Source: Cystobacter fuscus
GTDB taxonomy: Bacteria > Myxococcota > Myxococcia > Myxococcales > Myxococcaceae
DNA: 64,000 nucleotides
Assembly: GCF_002305875.1 (NCBI RefSeq)
Contig: NZ_CP022098.1
Span: forward strand, 8,370,001 to 8,434,000
Reading direction: 5' to 3'
This document shows, one piece after another, positions 48,091 to 56,872 of the stretch. The position numbers and the translations under genes were made by a program. The stretch's first letter is position 1. Every line of letters begins with the position of its first letter. The notes under the pieces were generated by a model. It was not told the DNA's origin, ran no database searches, and saw only the letters and a list, made by a program, of their open reading frames with translations.

Positions 48091-48840
48091 TCAAGAGACA
48101 GCTCGCCCGCCGATCTCCGGGAAGCGCTCGTAGGCCCGCTTCAGCGCGTCCAAGTGGGCGGGGTTATCCAGGTCGAGCGGCTCATCGGTGAGCCGGACAA
48201 CCCACCCGCCCGTCGCGGTACGCCGTGCGCGTGACAGCAGCTCCGCGTCGCGGGCCGGGTCCGGAAACCCGATGGCTTCCGCGGCTGCGGCCGACCAGTA
48301 GTTCAGCCACCCCAAGCAATGCGGAATCTCGGGCGAGCGGATGTCCTCGGGAAGCTTGAGCACTGGCAGTTCCCGGGGCGGAACTCCCGGCTTGCGTACC
48401 GGATCCCTCGTTTGCCGCGAGATCTCCACGCCCGCACGGAACGGCGTCGCATGACCCCAGTATGCGCGTGCACCCTCTGACACCCCCTCCAACACATCCA
48501 CTGCCGCCGTGATGCCGGCTGCATCCAGTGGCAGTTGCGCGTCTACGTCGAGCAGTGCATGGCCCCCTGGCCCTGTCTCTGCGGGTGATTCCAATCCAAA
48601 GATTGTCACGGGGTGGCTCTCATCGTTGTTGCAGATGATTGGAAAGCCTCCACGTCTGATCGCCTGAGCGAGCCACGCATCACGATGAGGCAGGGCCACG
48701 AGCTGTCTATCTTCAGAGATAGTCCACTCCAAGCGTATGCCGGGGAGCGTACGTTCCAGTCCATGGACAATGGCCAGGGGGCGTTTGCCATCACTCACGA
48801 GCGCAGGCGCGTAGACCTTGATGTTAAGGGTGTTCTTCAT
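48091..48840 (-). CDS. DUF5953-like putative immunity protein B
   Basis: A 249-residue soluble protein. The N-terminal two thirds (V-Y-A-P-A-L-V, G-L-E-R-T-L-P-G-I-R-L-E-W) are similar but not identical to those of the protein at 49976-50734. The last 80 residues (E-I-P-H-C-L-G-W-L-N-Y-W ... E-I-G-G-R-A-V-S) are nearly identical. It starts 17 bases before the toxin stop, so it is translationally coupled to it. I recall the family as DUF5953, myxobacterial; the immunity role rests on position and on the pattern of divergence. Confidence 0.65.
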   Translation of the reverse strand: MKNTLNIKVYAPALVSDGKRPLAIVHGLERTLPGIRLEWTISEDRQLVALPHRDAWLAQAIRRGGFPIICNNDESHPVTIFGLESPAETGPGGHALLDVDAQLPLDAAGITAAVDVLEGVSEGARAYWGHATPFRAGVEISRQTRDPVRKPGVPPRELPVLKLPEDIRSPEIPHCLGWLNYWSAAAAEAIGFPDPARDAELLSRARRTATGGWVVRLTDEPLDLDNPAHLDALKRAYERFPEIGGRAVS

Positions 48841-49855
48841 CATGGGGCTCTCGACACCACGGCATGAGGACAACAGTGAGACGGCGCTCCGCGAGTTCCA
48901 GCATCTCTTTGTGAGCCAAGGTCCGCACACCGATGACAAATTGGTACCCACAGGCTGCTGCCAGGGCTCGCTCGTGCAGCCCTTCCTCCACCTGCTTTTG
49001 AAGCTCCATTCGCTGAATATAAGGATTATACGTTTCGATGGCGGTGGTTTTCACCTCCCACAGCGTGCGCACGGCGAGTTGCAGCGCGTCGAAGTGCTTC
49101 CCATTCACGAGCACATCCCAGCCGGGGAAGCTGTTGTTCGGAATCCTGTCGGCGCACTTGTTGTGCGGGTCATTTCCGCCCAGGTGCGGCACCGGAATGG
49201 GCTTGCATCTCGGGTCGTCTTCCTCCACGAGGGCGGACGCGGGCTGCTTCTGCGGCGAGGGCTCCCGAGCCGGTGCTTTCGCCGCACGAGGCTGAGCCTC
49301 GAGCTCCGCCATGAGCTGCCACGAGGCCTCCGAGACATCCCGCAGCCGTGCCTCGAACTCCCGTTGAGCGTCGACCCAGGGCGGGCGGCTGTCAGCCTCC
49401 GGTCCGGCGGTACTGGAGGGCCAGAGCAGGACGAGGGCCACGAGCACCGGGCCCACCCTGGAGAGCGCTAAAGGGGTTTCACTTGCGCGCCCAGCCTGGG
49501 CGAGGCCCTCGGCTCTGCTCACCACCTCGGCGGCTTGCCCGCTCGTCCTCGCGGCGCGCGAGAAGCGCTCGAAGGCCCATTCCGCCGCGGTGAGCTTGCG
49601 GTCCAACTGTTCCCACTGACGCGGCTCGATGTCTTTGCGCGCCCGAGACAACAACGCCCTGGCCTGGTCCAGGTCCGCCTTTCCAATCCGCGACCCTTGC
49701 GGCGCCGGCTCCATCGGCGCGGAAACGAGCTGGATGCGCGGGCCCGAAGTGGGCGTCGACGCGACGGAGTAGGGCCGTGGCACCGACCTCGGAGCGGGTG
49801 CGCTCGCGCAGGCGGTGAGCAGCAGCAGCAGCGCACTCCAGGTTTGCAAGCGCAT
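48824..49855 (-). CDS. Lipoprotein nuclease-type toxin B (SitA-like)
   Basis: A 343-residue lipoprotein with lipobox L-T-A-C16, a helical region (58-125), one internal hydrophobic segment (about 135-150), and a C-terminal domain from 210. That domain has the PD-(D/E)xK nuclease layout: F-D256-A-L-Q-L ... L-W-E267-V-K269, with a conserved K-C-A-D-R-I-P-N-N-S-F-P-G stretch before it. I recall it as DUF6310. Lipoprotein toxins followed by an immunity gene are typical of SitA/SitI, delivered between myxobacteria by outer-membrane exchange; that link is inference. The ATG at 49855 has GGAGG eight bases upstream. Residues 1-225 are almost the same as in toxin A. Confidence 0.72.
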   Translation of the reverse strand: MRLQTWSALLLLLTACASAPAPRSVPRPYSVASTPTSGPRIQLVSAPMEPAPQGSRIGKADLDQARALLSRARKDIEPRQWEQLDRKLTAAEWAFERFSRAARTSGQAAEVVSRAEGLAQAGRASETPLALSRVGPVLVALVLLWPSSTAGPEADSRPPWVDAQREFEARLRDVSEASWQLMAELEAQPRAAKAPAREPSPQKQPASALVEEDDPRCKPIPVPHLGGNDPHNKCADRIPNNSFPGWDVLVNGKHFDALQLAVRTLWEVKTTAIETYNPYIQRMELQKQVEEGLHERALAAACGYQFVIGVRTLAHKEMLELAERRLTVVLMPWCREPHDEEHP

Positions 49856-49975
49856 CGACACGTCCTCCCGTCCAGCGTGGGTGCCGCGGGCCTGGCCTGA
49901 CCTCCTTTGGAGTATGCCAGCACAGTCCCGCTCGCCGGGCCTTGCGTGTGGGGCGGCCTCAGAATGGTGTCGGTC

Positions 49976-50734
49976 TCAAGAGACAGCTCGCCCGCCGATC
50001 TCCGGGAAGCGCTCGTAGGCCCGCTTCAGCGCGTCCAAGTGGGCGGGGTTGTCCAGGTCGAGCGGCTCATCGGTGAGCCGGACAACCCACCCGCCCGTCG
50101 CGGTACGCCGTGCGCGTGACAGCAGCTCCGCATCGCGAGCCGAGTCCGGGAACCCGATGGCTTCCGCGGCTGCGGCCGACCAGTAGTTCAGCCACCCGAG
50201 GTAATGGGGAATCTCAGGCGTAGGGTTGTACCGTGGGAGTTTGAGCGAGGGCAATCCGTGGGGTGGAACATGCGGCTCATCACCTGGGCGGCGAAACTGC
50301 TGGGCCACTATCTGACCATGGCCGTTTGGCGACGCATGCCCCCAAACCGCGCGCGCGCCCTCCCCTATAGCATCCAGCACATCCGCTGCCGCTGCGACGC
50401 CGGCTGCGTCCAGTGGTAGCGACGCATGGACTTCAAAGCGCGGCGGACTCCCCATGGCAAGACCGCTTGGGTTTTCCCATCCGGTCAGCGTCACGGGGCG
50501 GCTTTCGTCATCGTTGCAAAGGAATGGAAATCCACCGTCTGTCCTGTCTGCCGCAACCCATTCGTCGCGGTGAGTCAATGCAATGAAGCTTCCCTTTTCA
50601 GAAAGGGTCCACGCCAGCCGCAAACCGGGCAGTGCGCGCTCCATTCCATGAACCACGGCAAGCGGGCGCCCATCGTCGCCCACGAGCGCAGGCGCGTAAA
50701 CGGCAAGGGTGAGGGAGCTTGGTGTGGCTGTCAT
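49976..50734 (-). CDS. DUF5953-like putative immunity protein A
   Basis: A 252-residue soluble protein, the sister of the one at 48091-48840. It begins M-T-A-T-P-S-S-L-T-L-A-V-Y-A-P-A-L-V-G. Its first 170 residues differ from the sister at many sites, while its last 80 (from E-I-P-H-Y-L-G-W-L-N-Y-W) differ at about three. The ATG at 50734 directly follows the toxin stop (50735-50737) with no gap. No signal peptide, so it should act in the cytoplasm. Immunity is inferred from pairing and position. Confidence 0.65.
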   Translation of the reverse strand: MTATPSSLTLAVYAPALVGDDGRPLAVVHGMERALPGLRLAWTLSEKGSFIALTHRDEWVAADRTDGGFPFLCNDDESRPVTLTGWENPSGLAMGSPPRFEVHASLPLDAAGVAAAADVLDAIGEGARAVWGHASPNGHGQIVAQQFRRPGDEPHVPPHGLPSLKLPRYNPTPEIPHYLGWLNYWSAAAAEAIGFPDSARDAELLSRARRTATGGWVVRLTDEPLDLDNPAHLDALKRAYERFPEIGGRAVS

Positions 50735-51739
50735 TCAACACCAATCCATGATAACGATTGTGAGTTCAGGGTCTAGCTCAAGCAGCGCGGCTTTGTGTGC
50801 GGCGCTCCGCACACCAACGGCAAAGTTGTACCCACATGCTTCTGCGAGTCTTTTCTCGCGCTGCATTTCCGGCAACTTCATTTTGGCAAAGAACCTCTGA
50901 GAATGAGACGAGTGTATGTCGAAATCATCCGTCTTGACTTCCCACAACGTACGCGTGGCCAGTTGCAGCGCATCGAAGTTCTTCCCATTCACATATACAT
51001 CCCCGCCAGGGAAGCTATTGTTCGGCATCTTGTCGGCGCATTTGTTGTGCGGGTCATGCCCGCCGAAGTGGCGCGGCAATGGGATGGGCTTGCATCTCGG
51101 GTCGTCTTCCTCCACGAGGGCGGACGCGGGCTGCTTCTGCGGCGAGGGCTCCCGAGCCGGTGCTTTCGCCGCACGAGGCTGAGCCTCGAGCCCCGCCATG
51201 AGCTGCCGCGAGGACGCCGAGACGTCCCGCAGCCGTGCCTCGAACTCCCGTTGAGCGTCGACCCAGGGCGGGCGGCTGTCAGCCTCCGGTCCGGCGGTGT
51301 TGGAGGGCCAGAGCAGGACGAGGGCCACGAGCACCGGGCCTACCCTGGAGAGCGCCAAAGGGGTTTCACTTGCGCGCCCAACCTGGGCGAGACCCTCGGC
51401 TCTGCGCACCACCTCGGCGGCTTGCCCGCTCGTCCTCGCGGCGCGCGAGAAGCGCTCGAAGGCCCGTTCCGCCGCGGTGAGCTTACGGTCCAACTGTTCC
51501 CACTGACGCGGCTCCAAGTCCTCGCGAGCCCGAGACAACAACGCCCTGGCCTGGTCCAAGTCCTCCTTTCCAATCCGCGACCCTTGCGGCGCCGGCTCCA
51601 TCGGCGCGGAAACGAGCCGGATGCGCGGGCCCGAAGTGGGCGTCGACGCGACGACGTGAGGCCGTGGCACCGACCTCGGAGCGGGTGCGCTCGCGCAGGC
51701 GGTGAGCAGCAGCAGAGCACTCCAGGTTTGCAAGCGCAT
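50735..51739 (-). CDS. Lipoprotein nuclease-type toxin A (SitA-like)
   Basis: A 334-residue sister of toxin B with the same lipobox (L-T-A-C15), internal hydrophobic segment and PD-(D/E)xK-like site (F-D-A-L-Q ... L-W-E-V-K). After T of W-E-V-K-T the two proteins diverge (D-D-F-D-I-H-S-S here), and the last 65 residues are only distantly alike, which is where toxin specificity would be set. The ATG at 51739 is preceded by GGA in a GC-rich leader; a GTG six bases earlier is less likely. The toxic role is inferred. Confidence 0.72.
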   Translation of the reverse strand: MRLQTWSALLLLTACASAPAPRSVPRPHVVASTPTSGPRIRLVSAPMEPAPQGSRIGKEDLDQARALLSRAREDLEPRQWEQLDRKLTAAERAFERFSRAARTSGQAAEVVRRAEGLAQVGRASETPLALSRVGPVLVALVLLWPSNTAGPEADSRPPWVDAQREFEARLRDVSASSRQLMAGLEAQPRAAKAPAREPSPQKQPASALVEEDDPRCKPIPLPRHFGGHDPHNKCADKMPNNSFPGGDVYVNGKNFDALQLATRTLWEVKTDDFDIHSSHSQRFFAKMKLPEMQREKRLAEACGYNFAVGVRSAAHKAALLELDPELTIVIMDWC

Positions 51740-51919
51740 CGTCACGTCCTTCCAGCGAGGGTGCCGCGAGCCTGGCCTGACCTCCTTTGAAGTATGCCAG
51801 CACAGTCCCGCTCGCTGGGCCTTGCGTGTGGGGCGGCCTCAGGCTCAGGTCGTCGGACGCAACCTTCCAGTGGCGGGTGCGATGATGTCAGAACCACCCC
51901 CTTTCCCCGGAAGACCGCG

Positions 51920-52816
51920 ATGACTCAGCACGTCACGAATCGACCTTCCCCAATGCCCGTCGCGCCCAGGACGCCCGCCCCGGCGGCCGGGGTCGACGTG
52001 TCCAAGGACTCGCGCTTCTCCTCGGACTTCAAGCGCTGGCTGCAGGCGAACGGCTACGGCAAGTACGACTTCGCCCAGGGGGATGTCCCCTCCTTCGGCG
52101 GCCGGGACAGCGCGGGCGAGAAGCTCACCCGCGAGCCCGTCATCTTCATCCACGGCAACTCCGACAGCGCCGCCGGCTGGGAGGAGTCCATCGAGGGCTT
52201 CGCCGCCCAGGGCTACAAGCCCTCGGAGATGTACGCCATGACCTGGGGACCCCAGGATCCACGGCTCGCCAGCCAGCAGCACCACTCCCGGCACTACGAG
52301 GAGGAGGTGCGTGCCTTCATCCAGGCCGTCCAGGAGTACACCGGCGCGCGCAAGGTGGATGTCATCGGCCACTCCATGGGTGTCACCCTGGCCCGCAAGG
52401 CCATCCAGGGCGGCCCGGGATATGACCCCTACGGCGGCGACCACTTCGACCTCGGCGCTCCGCTCACCGGCCGCGTGGACACCTTCGTGGGCATCGCTGG
52501 CGCCAACCACGGCCTGGCATCGGCCCTGCTCACGGGCAACCTGGTGCCCACCACCAACCTGGAGACGGGTCTGCACCCCTTCTCCAAGTTCCTGAGCGAC
52601 ATCAACGCCACGGAGCACGACGAGGGCGACCACGTCTACAGCATCTGGTCCCAGGCCGATGAGATCCTCGGCGTGGGGATCGCCGGGAGCACCGGCCCCA
52701 TCCCCGGACAGGAGGGCCAGAAGGTCTTCACCTCCTATCCCCATGGCCACATGGGCTCACGCGACCTGAGCGTGGAGACGCAGCTCGCGATGATCACCGA
52801 GCACGAGGTCCGCTGA
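51920..52816 (+). CDS. Lipase (class 2, alpha/beta hydrolase)
   Basis: A 298-residue hydrolase. The oxyanion H-G motif is in V-I-F-I-H-G-N-S-D, and the nucleophile elbow is G-H-S-M-G. The acid and histidine of the triad are likely in the C-terminal part (Q-A-D-E-I ... P-H-G-H-M). The fold and length fit PF01674, a lipase group with disulphide-free members. The N-terminus up to about residue 25 is Pro/Ala-rich, not a clear signal peptide. ATG 51920 follows CGGAAG. It is close to but transcribed away from the toxin island. Confidence 0.85.
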   Translation: MTQHVTNRPSPMPVAPRTPAPAAGVDVSKDSRFSSDFKRWLQANGYGKYDFAQGDVPSFGGRDSAGEKLTREPVIFIHGNSDSAAGWEESIEGFAAQGYKPSEMYAMTWGPQDPRLASQQHHSRHYEEEVRAFIQAVQEYTGARKVDVIGHSMGVTLARKAIQGGPGYDPYGGDHFDLGAPLTGRVDTFVGIAGANHGLASALLTGNLVPTTNLETGLHPFSKFLSDINATEHDEGDHVYSIWSQADEILGVGIAGSTGPIPGQEGQKVFTSYPHGHMGSRDLSVETQLAMITEHEVR

Positions 52817-52979
52817 GTCCGCACCCAACGGCTCGCCTCTACGTGTCGAACGTGGCCATCCCGCCCATCCAGAACCCGGAGCCCTGATTCGAGGCGAGAA
52901 GTTCTGATCGTCAGCCTTGTTTCGAAAGGGGCGGGTGCAATAGTCTCCGCGCGCCTGCATCCGCGGAGGGGTTGTCCAC

Positions 52980-53741
52980 ATGAAATTGCTGAGCCAACTT
53001 GTCGCCCTGGCGCTGTGCCTCGTAACCACCCTTGTCGAGGCTCGGACGTTCGAGGAGATCAAGAAGGACGGCAAGATCATCGTCGCCTCCGAAGGCGGTT
53101 TCCCTCCCTTCAACTACTTCCAGGGCCCGACGCTCACGGGCTTCGAGATCGAGCTCGCGGAGGCGCTGGCCAAGAAGATGGGTGTGAAGATCGAGTGGCG
53201 CGCCCTCGCGTTCGATGCGCTCCTCGCCGGCCTGCGCCAGGATCGCTGGGATATGGTGATCGCGTCGTTTGGCGTCACTCCCGTGCGAGCCAAGGCCGTC
53301 TCCTTCACCAATCCCCACTACTGTTCGGGCGGGGTGATCGTCGCGAAGAACCCGGCCATCCGAAAGACAGAGGATCTCGCCGACAAGGTGGTGGCGGTGC
53401 AGACGGGCACCACCTATCTGGAGAACGTCCAGAAGCTCGCGAAGGTGAAGGAGGTGAAGAACTTCCCGAAGGATACCGACGCGCGCGCCGCGCTCGTCAG
53501 TGGTCGCGTGGATGCGTGGGTGACGGACAAGTTCGTCGCCAAGGCCGCCCTGGCGGCGGCCCCCTCCGCGGGCCTGACGATTGGCGACTTCGTGTTCATC
53601 GAGCACATCGCCCCCGCGGTGAAGAAGGGCAACACCTCGCTCGTGGAGGCCATCAACAAGGCCCTCCAGGAAGTCATGGCCGACGGCACGTACGAGGCGC
53701 TCTCCAAGAAGTACTTCAACGAAGATATCCGCTGCCGGTGA
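52980..53741 (+). CDS. Amino-acid ABC transporter substrate-binding protein
   Basis: A 253-residue periplasmic binding protein (SBP_bac_3). Residues 1-21 are a signal peptide. The typical G-G-F-P-P-F-N-Y, T-G-F-E-I-E-L-A-E-A-L-A and D-M-V-I-A-S-F-G-V-T-P-x-R motifs are present, the latter including the Arg that binds the amino-acid carboxylate. It starts the importer operon with the permease and ATPase genes that follow. Polar or basic amino acids are possible substrates. Confidence 0.93.
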   Translation: MKLLSQLVALALCLVTTLVEARTFEEIKKDGKIIVASEGGFPPFNYFQGPTLTGFEIELAEALAKKMGVKIEWRALAFDALLAGLRQDRWDMVIASFGVTPVRAKAVSFTNPHYCSGGVIVAKNPAIRKTEDLADKVVAVQTGTTYLENVQKLAKVKEVKNFPKDTDARAALVSGRVDAWVTDKFVAKAALAAAPSAGLTIGDFVFIEHIAPAVKKGNTSLVEAINKALQEVMADGTYEALSKKYFNEDIRCR

Positions 53742-53781
53742 GCGCTCGCCGCGACGACATCACTCCGCGCCGGACGCCTCA

Positions 53782-54567
53782 ATGAACGGTCTTCTCTCTG
53801 TCTGGCCCCAGGCCTGGACGCGCCAACAGCGCAGCAACGCCACCATTGTCCTGGCGGTCGTCGTCCTGGTGGCGTTCTTGTGGCTCCTCGCCATCCCCCT
53901 CGCGCTGGTGCCCGAGCCCATCGGCCCCGCCGCGCAGGAGTTCGCGGAAGGCGCGCGCGTCACCGTGCAGCTGACGCTCGTCTCGGGGCTGGTCGGCGTC
54001 GTGCTCGGCGTGCTCGCCGCCCTGGCGAAGCTGGCGCCCTTCCCGCCGCTGCGCTGGGTGGCCGGGCTCTACATCTGGGTGATCCGCGGCACACCGCTGC
54101 TCGTGCAGGTGCTGTTCGTGTTCCTCGCCCTGCCGATGCTCATCCCCGGAATCCAGCTCTCGGACTTCAACTCGGCGGCCGCGGCGCTCGCGGTGAACGT
54201 GGGGGCCTATAACGCCGAGGCGCTCCGGGCCGGCATCCTCGCGGTTCCCAAGGGGCAGACCGAGGCGGCCCGGTCCCTGGGCCTGTCGCCCGCGCAGACC
54301 TTCCTCCACATCGTGTTCCCGCAGAGCTTCAAGATCGCGCTGCCGCCCCTGGTGAACAACCTGGTGGCGCTGCTCAAGGACTCCTCGCTGGCGTATGTCA
54401 TCGGCGTCGTGGAGCTGTCCAACATCGGCAACCGGGTGCAGGCCGCCACGTTCCAGCCCGTGCCGGTGTTCATCGCGACGGCGTGCATCTACCTCTTCCT
54501 CACGACCGTGCTGACCCAGATCTCGGGTGCCATCGAACAGCGGCTCGACATCGAGCAGCGGTCCTGA
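53782..54567 (+). CDS. Amino-acid ABC transporter permease
   Basis: A 261-residue inner-membrane permease of the HisM/GlnP family. About five transmembrane helices and the ATPase-contacting EAA loop (E-A-A-R-S-L-G-L-S-P-A-Q-T-F, residues 160-173) are clear. The N-terminal helix is preceded by a charged segment. It follows the binding-protein gene by 40 bases and precedes the ATPase gene by 10 bases. Only one permease gene is present, so the pore is probably a homodimer. Confidence 0.93.
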   Translation: MNGLLSVWPQAWTRQQRSNATIVLAVVVLVAFLWLLAIPLALVPEPIGPAAQEFAEGARVTVQLTLVSGLVGVVLGVLAALAKLAPFPPLRWVAGLYIWVIRGTPLLVQVLFVFLALPMLIPGIQLSDFNSAAAALAVNVGAYNAEALRAGILAVPKGQTEAARSLGLSPAQTFLHIVFPQSFKIALPPLVNNLVALLKDSSLAYVIGVVELSNIGNRVQAATFQPVPVFIATACIYLFLTTVLTQISGAIEQRLDIEQRS

Positions 54568-54577
54568 GGCCCCACGC

Positions 54578-55354
54578 ATGAACATGCCGCCCGCCCAGCC
54601 TCCCCCCACCGCCTCGCAACAAACGCCGCTCATCACCGTGGAGGGTGTGAACAAACACTTCGGCGCCGCGCATGTCCTGCGCGATGTCTCCACCCGCTTC
54701 CACGCGGGCGAGGTCGCGGTCATCATCGGTGCCTCCGGCTCCGGGAAGTCGACGTTCCTGCGCACGCTCAACCGGCTCGAGAAGCACGACTCCGGACGAA
54801 TCGTGGTGAATGGCATCGAGCTGAATGACAGCGTGAAGAACCTCGATGCCATCCGCCGCGAGGTGGGCATGGTGTTCCAGCAGTTCAATCTGTTCCCGCA
54901 CCTCACCGTGATGGAGAACATCACGCTCGCGCCACGCCGCGTCCGCAAGACTCCACGCCAGGACGCCCAGCGCGCGGCGCTCGAGCTGCTCGACCGCGTG
55001 GGCCTGAAGGACCACGCGACCAAATACCCGCACCAGCTCTCGGGCGGTCAGCAGCAGCGTGTGGCCATCGCGCGCTCGTTGGCGATGCAACCGAAAATCC
55101 TGCTCTTCGACGAGCCCACCAGCGCCCTCGACCCCGAGATGATCAACGAGGTGCTGGACGTGATGAAGGACATCGCCCGCTCGGGCATGACGATGATCGT
55201 CGTCACGCACGAGATGCGTTTCGCCCGTGACGTCGGTGATCGGATCCTGTTCTTCGATCAGGGCAGCCTGCTTCAGGAGGCGCCTCCCGACGAGTTCTTT
55301 GACAGACAACAAAACGAGCGGATCCGGGGATTCCTGGGACAGCTCGCGCATTAA
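54578..55354 (+). CDS. Amino-acid ABC transporter ATP-binding protein
   Basis: A 258-residue ATPase of the GlnQ/HisP family. Walker A is G-A-S-G-S-G-K-S-T (about 54-62), the signature is L-S-G-G-Q-Q-Q-R, Walker B is L-L-F-D-E-P-T-S-A-L-D, and the switch H is in V-V-T-H-E-M. ATG 54578 is used; ATG 54584 is an alternative. Third gene of the importer operon. Confidence 0.96.
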   Translation: MNMPPAQPPPTASQQTPLITVEGVNKHFGAAHVLRDVSTRFHAGEVAVIIGASGSGKSTFLRTLNRLEKHDSGRIVVNGIELNDSVKNLDAIRREVGMVFQQFNLFPHLTVMENITLAPRRVRKTPRQDAQRAALELLDRVGLKDHATKYPHQLSGGQQQRVAIARSLAMQPKILLFDEPTSALDPEMINEVLDVMKDIARSGMTMIVVTHEMRFARDVGDRILFFDQGSLLQEAPPDEFFDRQQNERIRGFLGQLAH

Positions 55355-55399
55355 CAGCGCGGACAGCGCGGTCGTATTGGCTCCGAGGAGATGAAAGAC

Positions 55400-56818
55400 A
55401 TGAGGATGCGTCGGACGTTCGGAGGGTTCTCCACCGCGGTCCTGCTGTTGGGCTCCGCCGCCCCAGCCGCCGAGCAGGCACAGCAAGAGCCGCGGCCATC
55501 GGACGTCGAGGCACTGCGCGAGGAGCTGAAGCGGCTTCGCGAGGAGTTGGACGCCCTCAAGGCGGCACGGCCCGAGACCACCTCGGAGGAGCGGCTCGAC
55601 GCCATCGAGGTGAAACAAGAGGACGCGGTCGTCTCGGGTGACATCCCCGGCTCCTTCCGCGTGCCCGGCACGGACATCTCGATGCGGTTCTACGGCTGGG
55701 CGGAGCTGAACTGGATTCACGACTTCCAGGGCGACAACTCCGACATCGACTACGCGACGTTCTCCCCGTACGTGCCGCTCGAGGGCACGCCCGGGGGGAA
55801 CCGCAAGAACCGCGACTTCGTCCACGCCCGCACGTCCCGGGTGGGGCTCCAGGCGGGCATGCCCACCCGCTTTGGCGTCCTCGAGGTGAAGGTCGAAGGT
55901 GACTTCAACAACGAGCCGCGCACCGGCGACACCGCGCAGTACGGCTCACCCCGGAACGTCATCACGCAGCAGCTGACGAGCAGCTACGGCTTCCGCCTGC
56001 GTCATGCGTACGGCCAGTTCGGCGGACTGCTCATCGGTCAGACCTGGTCCACCTTCATGGACATCGACAACTACCCCGAGACCGTGGACTTCAACGGCCC
56101 CGTGGGCGCGACCATCATCCGCCAACCGCAGATCCGCTACGCCTACGTCACCCAGTCGTTGGGCACCTTCACCGCCGCGCTCGAGAACTCGTCGAGCTAT
56201 GTGCTCGACGAGGAGGGCGCCGTGATGGCCTCGAGCCTGTCTCGCATGCCCGACTTCATCGTGCGCTGGGACAAGAGCTTCCAGTGGGGTGCGCTGAGCG
56301 CGCGCGCCGTGACGCAGGAGCTGCGCGTCAAGGATGGCGAGGAGGTGAACGCGATCCGGCGCGGCTGGGGCGCCGCGGTCAGCGGGCTCGTGAAGGTGCG
56401 CGGCAGCGACATCTTCACCTTCGGCGTGACAGGGGGTAAGGGCGTGGGGCGCTACCTCAACTACTCCGAGGGCGCCCTCTACGAGACGGAAGCCAATCGG
56501 ATCCGGCTCGAGAAGGCCATCGGCTTCCTCGTCGGCTACCAGTTCAAGCCCACCGACTGGCTGCGCTTCAACGTGGTCTACGGCATGGCGCGCCACTTCG
56601 ACGATGATTTCACCGAGCTCGCCGTGTCGACGGGGCTCGACAGTGGCCGCTTCGGCATCAACCGCTTCGTCCATCAGGCCAACTTCGGCCCCATCTTCAC
56701 GCCGATGAAGAACGTCGACCTGGGACTCGAGGCGAGCCTGGCCGAACGCCAGACGCTCGCCGGGGAGAAGGGCTATATGACGCGCCTGAACTTCCTGGCC
56801 CGGTACTACATCAACTGA
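55400..56818 (+). CDS. DcaP-like outer-membrane porin
   Basis: A 472-residue porin. After a signal peptide (about 1-24) comes a short coiled coil (V-E-A-L-R-E-E-L-K-R-L-R-E-E-L), as in DcaP-type trimeric porins, then a barrel rich in Tyr, Phe and Gly. The last residues A-R-Y-Y-I-N are not the classical C-terminal Phe. ATG 55400 is nine bases after GAGGAG; ATG 55391 directly abuts that site and is less likely. DcaP proteins admit acidic small molecules; placing it 45 bases after the ABC ATPase gene suggests that it is the outer-membrane route of the same substrate. Confidence 0.85.
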   Translation: MRMRRTFGGFSTAVLLLGSAAPAAEQAQQEPRPSDVEALREELKRLREELDALKAARPETTSEERLDAIEVKQEDAVVSGDIPGSFRVPGTDISMRFYGWAELNWIHDFQGDNSDIDYATFSPYVPLEGTPGGNRKNRDFVHARTSRVGLQAGMPTRFGVLEVKVEGDFNNEPRTGDTAQYGSPRNVITQQLTSSYGFRLRHAYGQFGGLLIGQTWSTFMDIDNYPETVDFNGPVGATIIRQPQIRYAYVTQSLGTFTAALENSSSYVLDEEGAVMASSLSRMPDFIVRWDKSFQWGALSARAVTQELRVKDGEEVNAIRRGWGAAVSGLVKVRGSDIFTFGVTGGKGVGRYLNYSEGALYETEANRIRLEKAIGFLVGYQFKPTDWLRFNVVYGMARHFDDDFTELAVSTGLDSGRFGINRFVHQANFGPIFTPMKNVDLGLEASLAERQTLAGEKGYMTRLNFLARYYIN

Positions 56819-56836
56819 GCGACAGGTGCCGGCCTC

Positions 56837-56862
56837 GGCGGCGGGCCGCTCGACCCGCCGCC
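56837..56862 (+). terminator. Bidirectional hairpin between the porin and glycosidase-like genes
   Basis: GGCGGCGGG (56837-56845) pairs perfectly with CCCGCCGCC (56854-56862), 8-base loop. It lies between two convergent genes. No T-run follows. Confidence 0.6.
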
Positions 56863-56872
56863 CTCGCCTCGG

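Larger units (their letters stand above)
48076..49960. repeat. Toxin/immunity tandem duplication, copy B
   Basis: About 1.88 kb that is repeated in tandem at 49961-51842. Toxin starts are 1884 bases apart and immunity ends 1885 bases apart. The copies are nearly identical at the promoter side and at the 3' end of the immunity gene, and diverged around the toxin/immunity junction. Confidence 0.85.
49961..51842. repeat. Toxin/immunity tandem duplication, copy A
   Basis: Second copy of the 1.88-kb unit (see 48076-49960), including the region upstream of the toxin start with its conserved GCCAGCACAGTCCCGCTCG segment, so each copy probably carries its own promoter. Confidence 0.85.
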
